The notes below the pieces were generated by a model. The model had not been told where the DNA came from. It saw nothing but the letters and a program-made list of their open reading frames with translations, and ran no database searches. DNA of 64,000 nucleotides from Gemmatimonadota bacterium (lineage in GTDB: Bacteria > Gemmatimonadota > Gemmatimonadetes > Gemmatimonadales > Gemmatimonadaceae): positions 62,001-126,000 of the forward strand of contig JACQBG010000010.1 in the NCBI GenBank assembly GCA_016194585.1, written 5' to 3'. Positions 23,543 through 32,483 of the stretch are shown piece after piece (positions within the stretch are counted from its first letter, which is position 1; every line of letters starts with the position of its first letter). Both the position numbers and the translations under genes were made by a program.

Positions 23543-26500
23543 TCAGAAGACGATGTTCACGTTGCGGTCGCGCACCCGCTTCTTGAACGCGTCGAAGTCG
23601 CCCTTGAGGAGCGCGTCGATCGCCGCCTGTGCCTCGTGCAACCGCTGGCGCAACAGGGCCTGCACCTCGCGTTCGCTGTCGGTGGGCCGGTCGTCCGACG
23701 CCGTGAGGGTGCCGCCGAGGTATTCGAGCTTCTCGGCGATCCCCTGCGGCCAACGGAGCGCATCCTGCCCGCGGCCGGTGACGCGGATCTGGAACAGTTT
23801 CTCCTCGAGCCCGGCGATGCGCTCATCGAGCGAATCGGCGGCGGCGCGGAGGTCGGCGTCCTTGTCCTTCGCGGCGTCCTTCTCGCCGCTGGTGAGCGCG
23901 GCCTTGGCCGCGACGAGCTGCGAGCGCGCGAGTTCGACGCGGTCGATCGTCGCGACGGTGGAGTCGATGTCGGACATGATCGCGCGGGCGAGCGTCTCCT
24001 GCGCCTTGAGGGCGTCGGGCGACGCGTGCGAGTTCGGATCGGCGAGCACGACGAGCGGCTGGGTGAGCGTCTTCCCCACCGCGGCGAGCCGCACCGTGTA
24101 GGTGCCCGCCGGGAGGAGGAGCGACATGCGTCCGACGCCCGGCGCCGGCTTGCCCGAGGCCTCGACCTTCATCCACGGCGAGAGGTACGGACTCACGCGG
24201 ATGCGCGCCTCCCTGGTGGATTCGCCACGCAGGTCCCACCACACGCGATTGATGCCGGCCTTGCCGGCCGTGGTGAGCGAGCGCACCACGGCGCCGGTGC
24301 CGTCGAGGATCTCGACCTTGAGCGAATCCTTCGCGTCGCTCTTGAGCCAGAAATCGATCGACGCGCCGTACTTCGGACTGAAGCCGGCGGTGGGATCGTT
24401 GCCGACGGCGAACGGCGCTTCGGCGGTGCGGAAGCGCCACGCGTTGCGCGGCGCGAAGAGCGCCACGTCCTGCGGCGCGACGTCCACCGCGGTGCGGAGC
24501 GGCGTCATGTCGTCGAGGATCCAGAAGCCGCGCCCGTACGTGGCGATCACGAGGTCGCTGAAACGCGGCTGCACCGTGATGCCGTACACGGGAGCGTGCG
24601 GCAGGTTGTTCTGCAGCGGCTGCCAACGGGCGCCGTCGTCGAACGAGACGTACATGCCGTTCTCGGCGCCGGCGAAGAGCAGCCCCGGCTTGACCGGGTC
24701 TTCGGCGAGCGCGTGCACGTAGCTGAGCGGGCTCTTCGGGATGCCGTTCACGATGAGCGTCCACGTCTTGCCGTAGTCGGCCGTGCGCCAGATCCACGGG
24801 TCGCGGTTGTTCGCCTGATGGCCGTCGACGCTCGCGTACGCCACGCCCTTCGTGAAGCGCGACGGCACGATGCTGCTCACCGTGCCCCAGTCGGGCAGAC
24901 CGGCCAGGTTGGCCGACACGTCCGTCCACGACTTGCCGTCGTCGCGGGTGAGCTGGAGCTTGCCGTCGTTCGTCCCCGCCCACACGACGCCCGGTTCGAT
25001 GGGCGACTCGGCGATCCACATCACGACGCCCGAGTACTCGACACCGATGTTGTCGGGGGTGAGGCCGCCCGACCGCTGCATCTTCGACCGGTCGTTGCGC
25101 GTGAGGTCGGGGCTGTAGAGTTGCCAGCTCTGGCCGTAGTCGCGCGAGACGTGCACGTGCTGGCTGCCGACGTACACTTTCTTGGGATCGTTCGGCGACA
25201 CGTGCAGGGGGAAGTTCCACACGAAGCGGTACTTCACCTCGGCGGCCGAGTGGCCGATGGTGCCCTCCGGCCACACCTCGACGTAGCGCACCGCGCCGGA
25301 GCGCAGGTCGTAGCGCGTGACGATGCCGCCGCCGGCGCCCGAGCCCGACGCACTCGACCAGACGAAGTTGGTGTCCGACGCGTCGGGGGTCGCGAAGCCG
25401 CTCTCGCCGCCACCGACCGTCTGCCAAGCGCCACGCGGGATGTCGGGGAACGCGCCGTTCGCTCCGTAGCGCGTGTTGCTGGGCCCACGGGCCGACGGCC
25501 CGTCCTGCCGGTTGCCGTACACGTAGTACGGGATGCGGTCGTCGGTGGTGACGTGGTAGATCTGCGCGATGGGGAGCTCGAAGTTGCGCCACGACTTGCC
25601 GCGGTTCGTCGTGACCGCGAGGCCGCCGTCGTGCGAGACGGCCATGCGGTTGCCGTTCGTCGGATCGATCCAGATGTCGTGATGGTCGCCGCCGGGGATC
25701 TCCACGTCGGGGGGATCGATGACGGTCTGGCCACCGTCGAGCGTCTTGGCCCAGTTCGCCGAGAGGAAGTACGCCTCGTCGGCGTTGTCGGGCGACACGC
25801 CCATGCGGTTGTAGTACGCGGTGCGCCCGGCGAGCTGACGGTCGTCGGAGACCTTCTTCCAGTTCGCCCCGCCGTCATCGGAGCGCCAGAGGCGTCCGGT
25901 CGCGGGGGCGGCGACGTTCACCGCGGGCACGCCGTCGCCCGTCTCGATGAGCGCGTAGATGCGGTCGGAGTTGGCCTTGGAGATGCCGAGGCCGATCTTG
26001 CCGATGGTGGCCGTGGGGAGGCCGTTCCCCTGCAGGCGCTTCCACGTCGTGCCGCCGTCGCGCGACATCCAGATGCCGCTGCCGGCGCCGCCCGAGAGGC
26101 GCCCCCACGTGTGCAACTCCACCTGCCAGAAGGCGGCGTAGAGGATGCGCGGGTTGTTGGGATCCATCACGAGGTCGACGGCGCCGGTGCTGTCGTTGAC
26201 GAACAGCACCTTCTCCCATGTCTTGCCGCCGTCGGTCGTGCGGAAGATGCCGCGGTCGGGTTGCGGCCCGTAGGCGTGTCCGAGCGCCGCGACGTAGACG
26301 ACCTCGGGGTTGGTGGGATGGATGACGATGCGCGAGATGCGCCCCGTGTTCTCGAGTCCCATCTTCTGCCAGTTCTTGCCGGCGTCGGTGGACTTGAACA
26401 CGCCCCAGCCGAGCGAGATATGCGAGCGGATGAACGGCTCGCCGGTGCCGACCCAGACGACGTTGTGGTCGCTCGACGCGACGGCGACCGACCCGATGGA

Positions 26501-26806
26501 CGAAACGGGCTCGCCGTCGAAGAGCGGCTTCCACGTGATGCCGGCATCGGTGGTCTTCCAGAGGCCGCCGGAGGCGGCGCCGGCGTAGTACGTGTTCGGA
26601 TCGCCCGGCACGCCACTCGTGGAGGTGACGCGGTTGCCCTCCGGGCCGATGTAGCGCCAGGTGAGCGGCGTGTACTTGGAGGAGTCGACGGCTGCGGCGG
26701 CGGTCGGCGCGGCGGCTTTGCGCTGGGCGTCGACGCGCGGCGCGAGGATCATCGTCGGCAACAGGAGCGATGCGGCGGCGACGTAGGTCCGGAGAGAGAA
26801 TCGCAT
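23543..26806 (-). CDS. Large exported BNR/sortilin-type beta-propeller protein
   Basis: Exported protein of 1087 residues. The signal sequence (~1-28) ends in RVDAQ. Residues ~45-760 hold many Asp-box repeats (S/T-x-D-x-G-x-x-W), for example KTTDAGITW, KSTDAGKNW, RTTDGGKTW, MSRDGGTTW, RSDDGGANW, LTRDDGKSW, RTADYGKTW and VSFDDGARW, which build one or two beta-propellers as in sortilin/VPS10. The last 300 residues include a beta-rich part and a helical segment (~940-1060). Such proteins are often labelled glycosyl hydrolase, but no catalytic residues can be named, so I do not assign an enzyme activity. I use the ATG at 26804-26806; a TTG two codons upstream is possible. Confidence 0.8.
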   Translation of the reverse strand: MRFSLRTYVAAASLLLPTMILAPRVDAQRKAAAPTAAAAVDSSKYTPLTWRYIGPEGNRVTSTSGVPGDPNTYYAGAASGGLWKTTDAGITWKPLFDGEPVSSIGSVAVASSDHNVVWVGTGEPFIRSHISLGWGVFKSTDAGKNWQKMGLENTGRISRIVIHPTNPEVVYVAALGHAYGPQPDRGIFRTTDGGKTWEKVLFVNDSTGAVDLVMDPNNPRILYAAFWQVELHTWGRLSGGAGSGIWMSRDGGTTWKRLQGNGLPTATIGKIGLGISKANSDRIYALIETGDGVPAVNVAAPATGRLWRSDDGGANWKKVSDDRQLAGRTAYYNRMGVSPDNADEAYFLSANWAKTLDGGQTVIDPPDVEIPGGDHHDIWIDPTNGNRMAVSHDGGLAVTTNRGKSWRNFELPIAQIYHVTTDDRIPYYVYGNRQDGPSARGPSNTRYGANGAFPDIPRGAWQTVGGGESGFATPDASDTNFVWSSASGSGAGGGIVTRYDLRSGAVRYVEVWPEGTIGHSAAEVKYRFVWNFPLHVSPNDPKKVYVGSQHVHVSRDYGQSWQLYSPDLTRNDRSKMQRSGGLTPDNIGVEYSGVVMWIAESPIEPGVVWAGTNDGKLQLTRDDGKSWTDVSANLAGLPDWGTVSSIVPSRFTKGVAYASVDGHQANNRDPWIWRTADYGKTWTLIVNGIPKSPLSYVHALAEDPVKPGLLFAGAENGMYVSFDDGARWQPLQNNLPHAPVYGITVQPRFSDLVIATYGRGFWILDDMTPLRTAVDVAPQDVALFAPRNAWRFRTAEAPFAVGNDPTAGFSPKYGASIDFWLKSDAKDSLKVEILDGTGAVVRSLTTAGKAGINRVWWDLRGESTREARIRVSPYLSPWMKVEASGKPAPGVGRMSLLLPAGTYTVRLAAVGKTLTQPLVVLADPNSHASPDALKAQETLARAIMSDIDSTVATIDRVELARSQLVAAKAALTSGEKDAAKDKDADLRAAADSLDERIAGLEEKLFQIRVTGRGQDALRWPQGIAEKLEYLGGTLTASDDRPTDSEREVQALLRQRLHEAQAAIDALLKGDFDAFKKRVRDRNVNIVF

Positions 26807-26921
26807 CTTCAAGTCGTTCTCGAGAGAGAGAGTGCCACGAACGTGGCGCGGGGGTGGTGCAGAGGGGCGATCGGCAGGTCGACGGACCGAGACGGCACGC
26901 GGCGACGCGGCAGCTCGCGAC

Positions 26922-27560
26922 TCAGGAATTCACGTCGATCGCATACACCGGGCCGAGGGTCGCTCCGCCCTGCAAGGGGGGATCGTCCCCTTCGCTGGAG
27001 AAACTGCGCGGGCTGTAGGCGTTGGGCGGCGGCGTGAGCGGCAGGACGCCCATGCGCTGGTACATCGTCGCCACGAGCTCGGCGCAGAACAGCGTGTTGG
27101 GCGGTCCCGGTATGCCCTTGAGGCCTTCCTGGTACTCCTTCATCATGTCATCGAGCGAAGGAAAGGCCGTCCCCTCGATGGCATTCACGGCGGCCGCGAC
27201 GCCCTGTTCGAACGCGTCATCGCGCGTGACGCCGCTCAGCGGCCGCCAGTACGGGGCGTCGTTGTACGCGGGCGACGCCATGTACTTGAGCGTGGCGTCG
27301 AGCCACCCGCACTGGGCGCCCCCGTGCGACGTGTTCGTATCCGGGTCGAACTCGATCGGATCGGGGCCCGCCTGCCAGATCATCGGGCGCCGATCAGCGG
27401 GATGGAGCGCGGCGATGGCCGAGTGAGAGAACCAGGTCTTGAGCGTCGCCTCGATCTTCTGGCTCTCGTCGCTCTGCCCGTGAAAAAGGAGGATGTCGCC
27501 GGTCTGGACCTTCGTGAGCAGCGTGCTGAGCGGGATCACGGGATACGTCGGGTCAGCCAC
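26922..27560 (-). CDS. Permuted papain-like (NlpC/P60/YiiX-type) hydrolase
   Basis: Protein of 212 residues. The order of motifs is that of circularly permuted NlpC/P60-like enzymes: LQTGDILLFHG-type strand first (QTGDILLFHG), then FSHSAIA with the catalytic His, and near the C-terminus TLFCAELVA with the presumed nucleophile Cys. No signal peptide is seen, so it probably acts in the cytoplasm or on lipids at the membrane face. The start is GTG 27558-27560, with AGAGG five nt upstream. It is divergent from the large kinase gene. The substrate (peptide, lipid or amide) is unknown. Confidence 0.65.
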   Translation of the reverse strand: MADPTYPVIPLSTLLTKVQTGDILLFHGQSDESQKIEATLKTWFSHSAIAALHPADRRPMIWQAGPDPIEFDPDTNTSHGGAQCGWLDATLKYMASPAYNDAPYWRPLSGVTRDDAFEQGVAAAVNAIEGTAFPSLDDMMKEYQEGLKGIPGPPNTLFCAELVATMYQRMGVLPLTPPPNAYSPRSFSSEGDDPPLQGGATLGPVYAIDVNS

Positions 27561-27653
27561 GGCGACCTCTGTCGTCTGGGGGGGGAAGCTGATCGCCCAC
27601 GAACGTAGGATGCGCCGACGCGGGCGGCAAGCGGCGTCTCGGGCGGGCGGCGA

Positions 27654-27682
27654 TTGCCGTCACGACGACGAACTCGTAGCAT
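27654..27682 (+). promoter_or_regulatory. Promoter of the multi-domain kinase gene
   Basis: -35 TTGCCG (27654-27659), 17-nt spacer, -10 TAGCAT (27677-27682). The predicted start near 27689 gives a 37-nt leader before ATG 27726. Confidence 0.5.
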
Positions 27683-27725
27683 TTGGGGGCTTCGCCGCGC
27701 CACTCCCCCCTTCGAGTCTCGCTCG

Positions 27726-30614
27726 ATGGCCGGTCCGACCCACGAGCACCGTTCCGCGACGCCGCTGCCCCCATTCGCCAAGACGATCGCCGTGGCCGGG
27801 GTGGCGTTCCTCGTGCTGTTCGCGATGCAGGTGGTGATCTCGGTCCGGCACGGCGACGAGCAGCGGGTGATCGGCTGGACGGCGTCGGAGTCGGCGGGTC
27901 GATGGACGGTGCGCGACGTCGCCGCGGATGGACCCGCAGCCGGGGCCCTGCTGCCGGGGGACACGGTCTTCGCCGTGAACGGCGACGCGCGGTACGGCGA
28001 CATCGGCCCGCAGTGGGCGCTGCGGCACGCACCGCCGGGCAGTAGCTACGTGGTGCGCGTCGGGCGCGCCGGGGGCCGGCACGACGTGGCACTCCGGCAG
28101 GTCGTCGTCCACGATGCGACGTACCGGCCGTGGATCGTCAGCTACCTCTTCGAGGCGCTCGTCTTCGCGGCGGTGGGCGTGTTGCTCGGCCTCGCCAAGC
28201 CGAACGATCCCGTGGTACGCGCCGGCGCCATCTCGTGCCTGCTCGAGGGCCCGTTCTTCCTTTGGGACGCTTCGCGCCCATACGACGGTGTGCTGCAGGG
28301 CCCGGCCCTCACGATGCAGTTGCTGCTGGTCTCGTCGTTCCCCATCTATTCGATGCTCGGCTACCGCTTCCTGTCGGGCTTCCCGACGGGGGAGCGCCCA
28401 CGCGGCGTCTGGCGCGCCATCGGCGTCGCCATCGTGGCCGGCACGATCGCCGTGTGGGTGCCACGCACCTCGCTCAACGTACTCCAGACGTTCGGGCCGG
28501 CGGTGACCACGAACACGCTGGTGGCGCTCGGCGCCGTCGCCCGCACCTACCGTCATCTCGGTCCGTTCGCCGACCAGTTGGTGCTGTTCGGCACGGTCCT
28601 CGCGATGCTGTGCGTACTCGCCCGGAACTATCTCCATCTGCGCGAAGGTGACCAGCGGCGGCGCATCCGGATCGTGGGGTTCGGCGTGGCCCTCGGTTCG
28701 CTGTCGATCGCGGCGTCGACGGTCATCGACGGGCTCGTGCTCACCAAGGGCGCGAGTGCCGGCATGCGCGAGCTGGCCGCGACGTACAAGGCGATGGCGA
28801 ACGCGATCGTCGTCGCGATGCCGTTGAGCATCGCCTACGCCGTGATCCGGTACCGCGTGCTCGGGGTCACCATCATCATCCGCGCGGGACTGCGCTACTT
28901 GCTGGCCAAGTCGGTGCTGCAGGGCGTCGTCGCGCTCCCGGCGCTGTTCTTCGCGTGGACGCTCCTCTCGCATCGCGACGCGACCGTGGGCGAGCTGCTC
29001 TTCGGCGGCACCGGCCGCGCGAACCTCGGCGTCGCGACCGCGGGGCTGGTGTTGTTGCGCTATCGCAAGCCGGTGCGCGACGCCGTGGACCGCCGCTTCT
29101 TCCGTGAATCCTACGACCAGGAACAGCTCCTGATCACGCTGGCCGACGGCATCAAGGCGCTCGATACCGTGCAGCAGATCGCGGCGATGGTGACGGCCCG
29201 CATCGACGAGGCGCTGCACGTGCAGGGCGCGGTGGTGCTCTTCCGCGAGCACAGCGACGCCTCGTTCGTGGTGGGGCACACCAGCGGCGGACTGGACGCG
29301 CGGCACGCGCTGCCCGCGACGTCGTGCCTCCTGTCGCAGCTCGAACGCGCGCGCCAGCCGACGTCGTGGCGCCGGCTGCGCGATACCTGCGACGATGCCG
29401 ACGTGATGTGGATCGACGGACTCGGCATCGATCTGCTCGTGCCGGTGCTCGGCGTCGACCAGGACCTCGTGGGCGTGCTGATGTTGGGGCCGAAGCGGTC
29501 GGAGGAGCCCTACACCCGCCGCGATCGCGCGCTGCTGCAGACGATCGGCTCCCAGGTGGGCGCGGTGTACGAGGTCCTGACGTTGCGCGCGCAGGTCACG
29601 CGCGACCAGAAGGTGCAGCGGCAGGTACTCGACCGGTTGAGCGAACGCGACGTGAACCTGCTCAAGCAGTGTCCCGCCTGCGGTCGCTGTTACGACCGTA
29701 CCGCCACGCGGTGCGACGACGACGGCGCCTCGCTCGAGCTGACGCTCCCCATCGAACGCGTGGTGGCGGGGCGGTATCGCCTCGACCGCCTGCTCGGTGA
29801 GGGCGGCATGGGCGCCGTCTTCCGGGCCCACGATGAGCGGCTCGGCCGCGCCGTGGCCGTGAAGGTGATGACGGGCGCCCTGTTCGGCGATCCCGCGGCG
29901 CGGCGACGCTTCGCCCGCGAGGCGCAAGCGCTCGCGCGCCTCGAGCACCCGAACGTGATCCGCGTGTACGACGTCGGCGAGCTCGTGGGCGAGGGCGCGT
30001 TCCTCGCGATGGAACTCGTGGAAGGGGTCACGTGGGGTGCGATGCTCGCGCGGCACGGTGGCACGCTCCCGGGGACCGACGCGGCGCCGCTCTTCCGGCA
30101 GCTCCTCGACGGCGTGCAAGCCGCGCACGACGCGCAGGTCGTGCACCGCGACCTCAAACCGGAGAACCTCCTGCTCGGCACGGACGGCGACGCGACGCGC
30201 GTGAAGATCCTCGACTTCGGCCTCGCCAAGATGCGGTCGTCGTCGGACACGTCCTCGATGAGGGTCACCGCGACGGGCATGGCGCTCGGCACGCTCGGTT
30301 ACATGGCGCCGGAGCAGCTGTTCGGCGACGAGGTGGACCATCGCGCCGACCTGTACGCCATCGGCGTGATCGCGCTCGAGACGATGACCGGGCCCGTACC
30401 ACGCGCGGGCTTCGCCGTGCACGAGCTCGTCGAGCGGCAGCTGCGCCAACGGCTCCTGGGCGACGACGCCGGCCGCGGCGCACGCGCCCTCGGCGAGGTG
30501 CTCGCTCGGTGCCTGGCCCACGATCCCGCGAAGCGTTTCGACTCTGCCTCGGTGCTGAAGGGTGCGCTCCTGAGCGCCGTCGAGGCGTTCACACCGTCGG
30601 CGGGCGGCGCCTGA
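27726..30614 (+). CDS. Transmembrane Ser/Thr protein kinase with PDZ-like, GAF and zinc-ribbon domains
   Basis: Protein of 962 residues. In order: one membrane helix (~20-40), a PDZ-like domain (~58-122; PGDTVFAVNGDA), about seven membrane helices (~130-450), a GAF-like domain (~475-620), a short zinc ribbon (C-x2-C-x2-C...C around 648-670) and a C-terminal Hanks-type kinase (~679-950). The kinase is complete: GEGGMGAVF loop, VAVKVM lysine, HRDLKPEN catalytic loop, DFGLAK, and GTLGYMAPEQ activation segment. In most such kinases the catalytic domain comes first and the sensor last; here the order is reversed, like a histidine kinase whose output was replaced. I use ATG 27726; a longer frame begins at 27654 inside the promoter. 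Confidence 0.85.
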   Translation: MAGPTHEHRSATPLPPFAKTIAVAGVAFLVLFAMQVVISVRHGDEQRVIGWTASESAGRWTVRDVAADGPAAGALLPGDTVFAVNGDARYGDIGPQWALRHAPPGSSYVVRVGRAGGRHDVALRQVVVHDATYRPWIVSYLFEALVFAAVGVLLGLAKPNDPVVRAGAISCLLEGPFFLWDASRPYDGVLQGPALTMQLLLVSSFPIYSMLGYRFLSGFPTGERPRGVWRAIGVAIVAGTIAVWVPRTSLNVLQTFGPAVTTNTLVALGAVARTYRHLGPFADQLVLFGTVLAMLCVLARNYLHLREGDQRRRIRIVGFGVALGSLSIAASTVIDGLVLTKGASAGMRELAATYKAMANAIVVAMPLSIAYAVIRYRVLGVTIIIRAGLRYLLAKSVLQGVVALPALFFAWTLLSHRDATVGELLFGGTGRANLGVATAGLVLLRYRKPVRDAVDRRFFRESYDQEQLLITLADGIKALDTVQQIAAMVTARIDEALHVQGAVVLFREHSDASFVVGHTSGGLDARHALPATSCLLSQLERARQPTSWRRLRDTCDDADVMWIDGLGIDLLVPVLGVDQDLVGVLMLGPKRSEEPYTRRDRALLQTIGSQVGAVYEVLTLRAQVTRDQKVQRQVLDRLSERDVNLLKQCPACGRCYDRTATRCDDDGASLELTLPIERVVAGRYRLDRLLGEGGMGAVFRAHDERLGRAVAVKVMTGALFGDPAARRRFAREAQALARLEHPNVIRVYDVGELVGEGAFLAMELVEGVTWGAMLARHGGTLPGTDAAPLFRQLLDGVQAAHDAQVVHRDLKPENLLLGTDGDATRVKILDFGLAKMRSSSDTSSMRVTATGMALGTLGYMAPEQLFGDEVDHRADLYAIGVIALETMTGPVPRAGFAVHELVERQLRQRLLGDDAGRGARALGEVLARCLAHDPAKRFDSASVLKGALLSAVEAFTPSAGGA

Positions 30615-30670
30615 GCGACCTGCGACAGCCGTACGCTTCCGTCGCTCCCGCTCCACGCACACTTTTCCAC

Positions 30671-32164
30671 ATGCCCACGAACTCCGCCCCCCAACCGCGT
30701 CACTCCGCCATGCGACCAGATCGCCGCTCCCACTGGCCCTCGATGTTCCTGCCGGTCGCCGTTCTTCTCCTCGCCGTCCGGCCGCTCGTGGCGCAGGAGA
30801 CCGCCACCGAACGCGCCGCGGCCTCCGACGTGGTGCAGAAGATGGCCGCGCTGCAGCAGTCGCTCGCCGTGCCGGCGCTCGTCGCGAAGCTCACCGCGCC
30901 GAACCCGGCGCGTGACGCGATCGCGGCGCGCGCCAAGGAGCTCATGGACACCGAGCTCATGGCGATGGCCGACGACATCACGCGCCACCCCGAGGTCGGG
31001 TTCAAGGAGGAGCGCACGGTGCGCATCCTCACCGATTACCTCAAGGCGCACGATTTCGACGTGAAGGTCGGCGTCGCGGGACTCTCGACGGCCTTCGTGG
31101 CGACGTACCGCAAGGGTACCCCCGGGCCGAACCTCGGCGTCATCCTCGAGTACGACGCGCTGCGCGGCACGAAGGGCGACTTCCACGGCGACCAGCACAG
31201 CGCGCAGGGGCCCGTCGGCATGGCGGCCGGGATCGCCGTGGCCGAGTTCCTCACGCGCACGAAGACGCCGGGCACGGTGACGTTCTACGGCACGCCCGCG
31301 GAAGAGATGATGCCGCCCCCCTCGAAGACGGTGATGCATGAGGCGCACGTGTTCGACGGCGCCGACATCATCGTGCGCTCGCACTCGAGCATGGGCACCG
31401 AACGCGCGGCGCACGGGTTCGGGTCATGCTGCCTCAACATCGAAGGGGTGAAGTACATCTTCTCCGGCGCGCCGGCGCACCAGATGACGCCGTGGGAAGG
31501 GCGCGACGCCCTGACCGCGGTGATCCACCTGTTCGAGAACATCGACGCGATGCGGCGCAACATGCGCCCCGAGACGCGCATCCAGGGGATCATCACCGAG
31601 GGCGGCAAGGCGCCGAACGTCGTGCCCGACCGCGCGGTGGCCGACTTCTACATCCGGTATCCCGACCAGGTCTACCTCGCGCAGGTGCGCGAGATGGTCG
31701 ACAACGCGGCGCGCGCCGCCGCGCTCGCCACGGGGACGCAGGTGAAGATCGAACCGTACGGCAGCATGCGCGACGGCATCGCCGAGGCGACGCTGAACGA
31801 GGTGGCGTTCGCCTACCTCAAGAAGTACGGCGGCACGAAGGTGCAGGCGGAGCCGGCCAAGCCGCAGGGTTTCGAGGAGACGGGGAGCGTCTCGCGCGAC
31901 ATCCCCGGCACCGGATTCTCGGCGTACACGTCGAGCGGCGGCTACCACACGTACGAGATGCTGGCCGACGCGACCGGCCCGATCGGGCACGCGGGGTTCC
32001 TCGTCGACGCGCAGGCGATGGCGGCGCTGCTGTACGACTTCGCGACGCACGCCGACTACCGCGCCTCGGTGAAGCGGGAGTTCGACACGACGAAGGCGCT
32101 GTTCGGCGAGTACATCGCCGCGCTGCAGAAGGCGTATCCGCTGCCGGTGGTGAAGGCGCCGTAG
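30671..32164 (+). CDS. Exported M20-type amidohydrolase, altered metal site
   Basis: Exported hydrolase-like protein of up to 497 residues. The signal sequence is LPVAVLLLAVRPLVAQ, so the true start may be ATG 30671 or 30710. The layout follows AbgB-like M20 enzymes: DITRHPEVGFKE, LEYDALRG, GTPAEE (catalytic Glu pair), a dimerisation insert with FSGAPAHQMTPWEGRDALTAV and a final SSGGYHTYEM. Where relatives have H-x-C-G-H for metal binding, this protein has GDQHSAQG, lacking the Cys and second His. It may use another metal arrangement or be inactive. It follows the kinase gene by 56 nt. Confidence 0.75.
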   Translation: MPTNSAPQPRHSAMRPDRRSHWPSMFLPVAVLLLAVRPLVAQETATERAAASDVVQKMAALQQSLAVPALVAKLTAPNPARDAIAARAKELMDTELMAMADDITRHPEVGFKEERTVRILTDYLKAHDFDVKVGVAGLSTAFVATYRKGTPGPNLGVILEYDALRGTKGDFHGDQHSAQGPVGMAAGIAVAEFLTRTKTPGTVTFYGTPAEEMMPPPSKTVMHEAHVFDGADIIVRSHSSMGTERAAHGFGSCCLNIEGVKYIFSGAPAHQMTPWEGRDALTAVIHLFENIDAMRRNMRPETRIQGIITEGGKAPNVVPDRAVADFYIRYPDQVYLAQVREMVDNAARAAALATGTQVKIEPYGSMRDGIAEATLNEVAFAYLKKYGGTKVQAEPAKPQGFEETGSVSRDIPGTGFSAYTSSGGYHTYEMLADATGPIGHAGFLVDAQAMAALLYDFATHADYRASVKREFDTTKALFGEYIAALQKAYPLPVVKAP

Positions 32165-32178
32165 CGAGGGAGCGGAAA

Positions 32179-32263
32179 TGCCGGGGCTGGGAATCGAACC
32201 CAGATGGGGTTGCCCCCAAGGGATTTTAAGTCCCTCGCGTCTAGCCAGTTTCGCCACCCCGGC
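32179..32263 (-). tRNA. tRNA-Leu (anticodon TAA)
   Basis: 85 nt. Acceptor stem GCCGGGG/CCCCGGC with discriminator A, D arm GCGAAACTGGCTAGAC-type, anticodon stem AGGGA/TCCCT around CTTAAAA, long class II variable arm TGGGGGCAACCCCATC, T arm with GGTTCGATTCC. The CCA end is not encoded. It lies downstream of tRNA-Gly on the same strand. Confidence 0.95.
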
Positions 32264-32278
32264 GGCTCCCAATACTAA

Positions 32279-32323
32279 GGGCGGGAGATGTCCGCGGCGC
32301 CATGGCGCCGGCATCCCCCGCCC
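32279..32323 (-). terminator. Nested hairpin between the two tRNA genes
   Basis: Outer arms 32279-32290 and 32312-32323 pair with one non-Watson-Crick position; inside them CGGCGCCATGGCGCCG (32295-32310) is a perfect palindrome. On the minus strand it is followed by TTAGTATT. It probably ends the tRNA-Gly transcript. Confidence 0.5.
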
Positions 32324-32351
32324 TTCGTGCATCGCCTCGAGACCTGCTGAG

Positions 32352-32424
32352 AGCGGGAAACGGGACTCGAACCCGCGACCCCAACCTTGGCAAGGTTGTG
32401 CTCTACCAACTGAGCTATTCCCGC
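32352..32424 (-). tRNA. tRNA-Gly (anticodon GCC)
   Basis: 73 nt. Acceptor GCGGGAA/TTCCCGC with discriminator T, D arm GCTCAGTTGGTAGAGC, anticodon loop TTGCCAA on a CAACC/GGTTG stem, T arm GCGGGTTCGAGTCCCGT. CCA is not encoded. Confidence 0.96.
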
Positions 32425-32483
32425 GTCACGCGAAAGCTAGGCGTCCCGCGCGCACCGAACAAGCCGTCCCACCCGCCCTAGAG

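Noticed and set aside
23636-27037. 1133-codon plus-strand open frame
   Set aside because: Antisense shadow of the BNR-repeat gene, whose repeats and signal peptide are clear.
27660-30662. 1000-codon minus-strand open frame
   Set aside because: Antisense shadow of the kinase gene; composition is unnatural and it has no recognisable domain.
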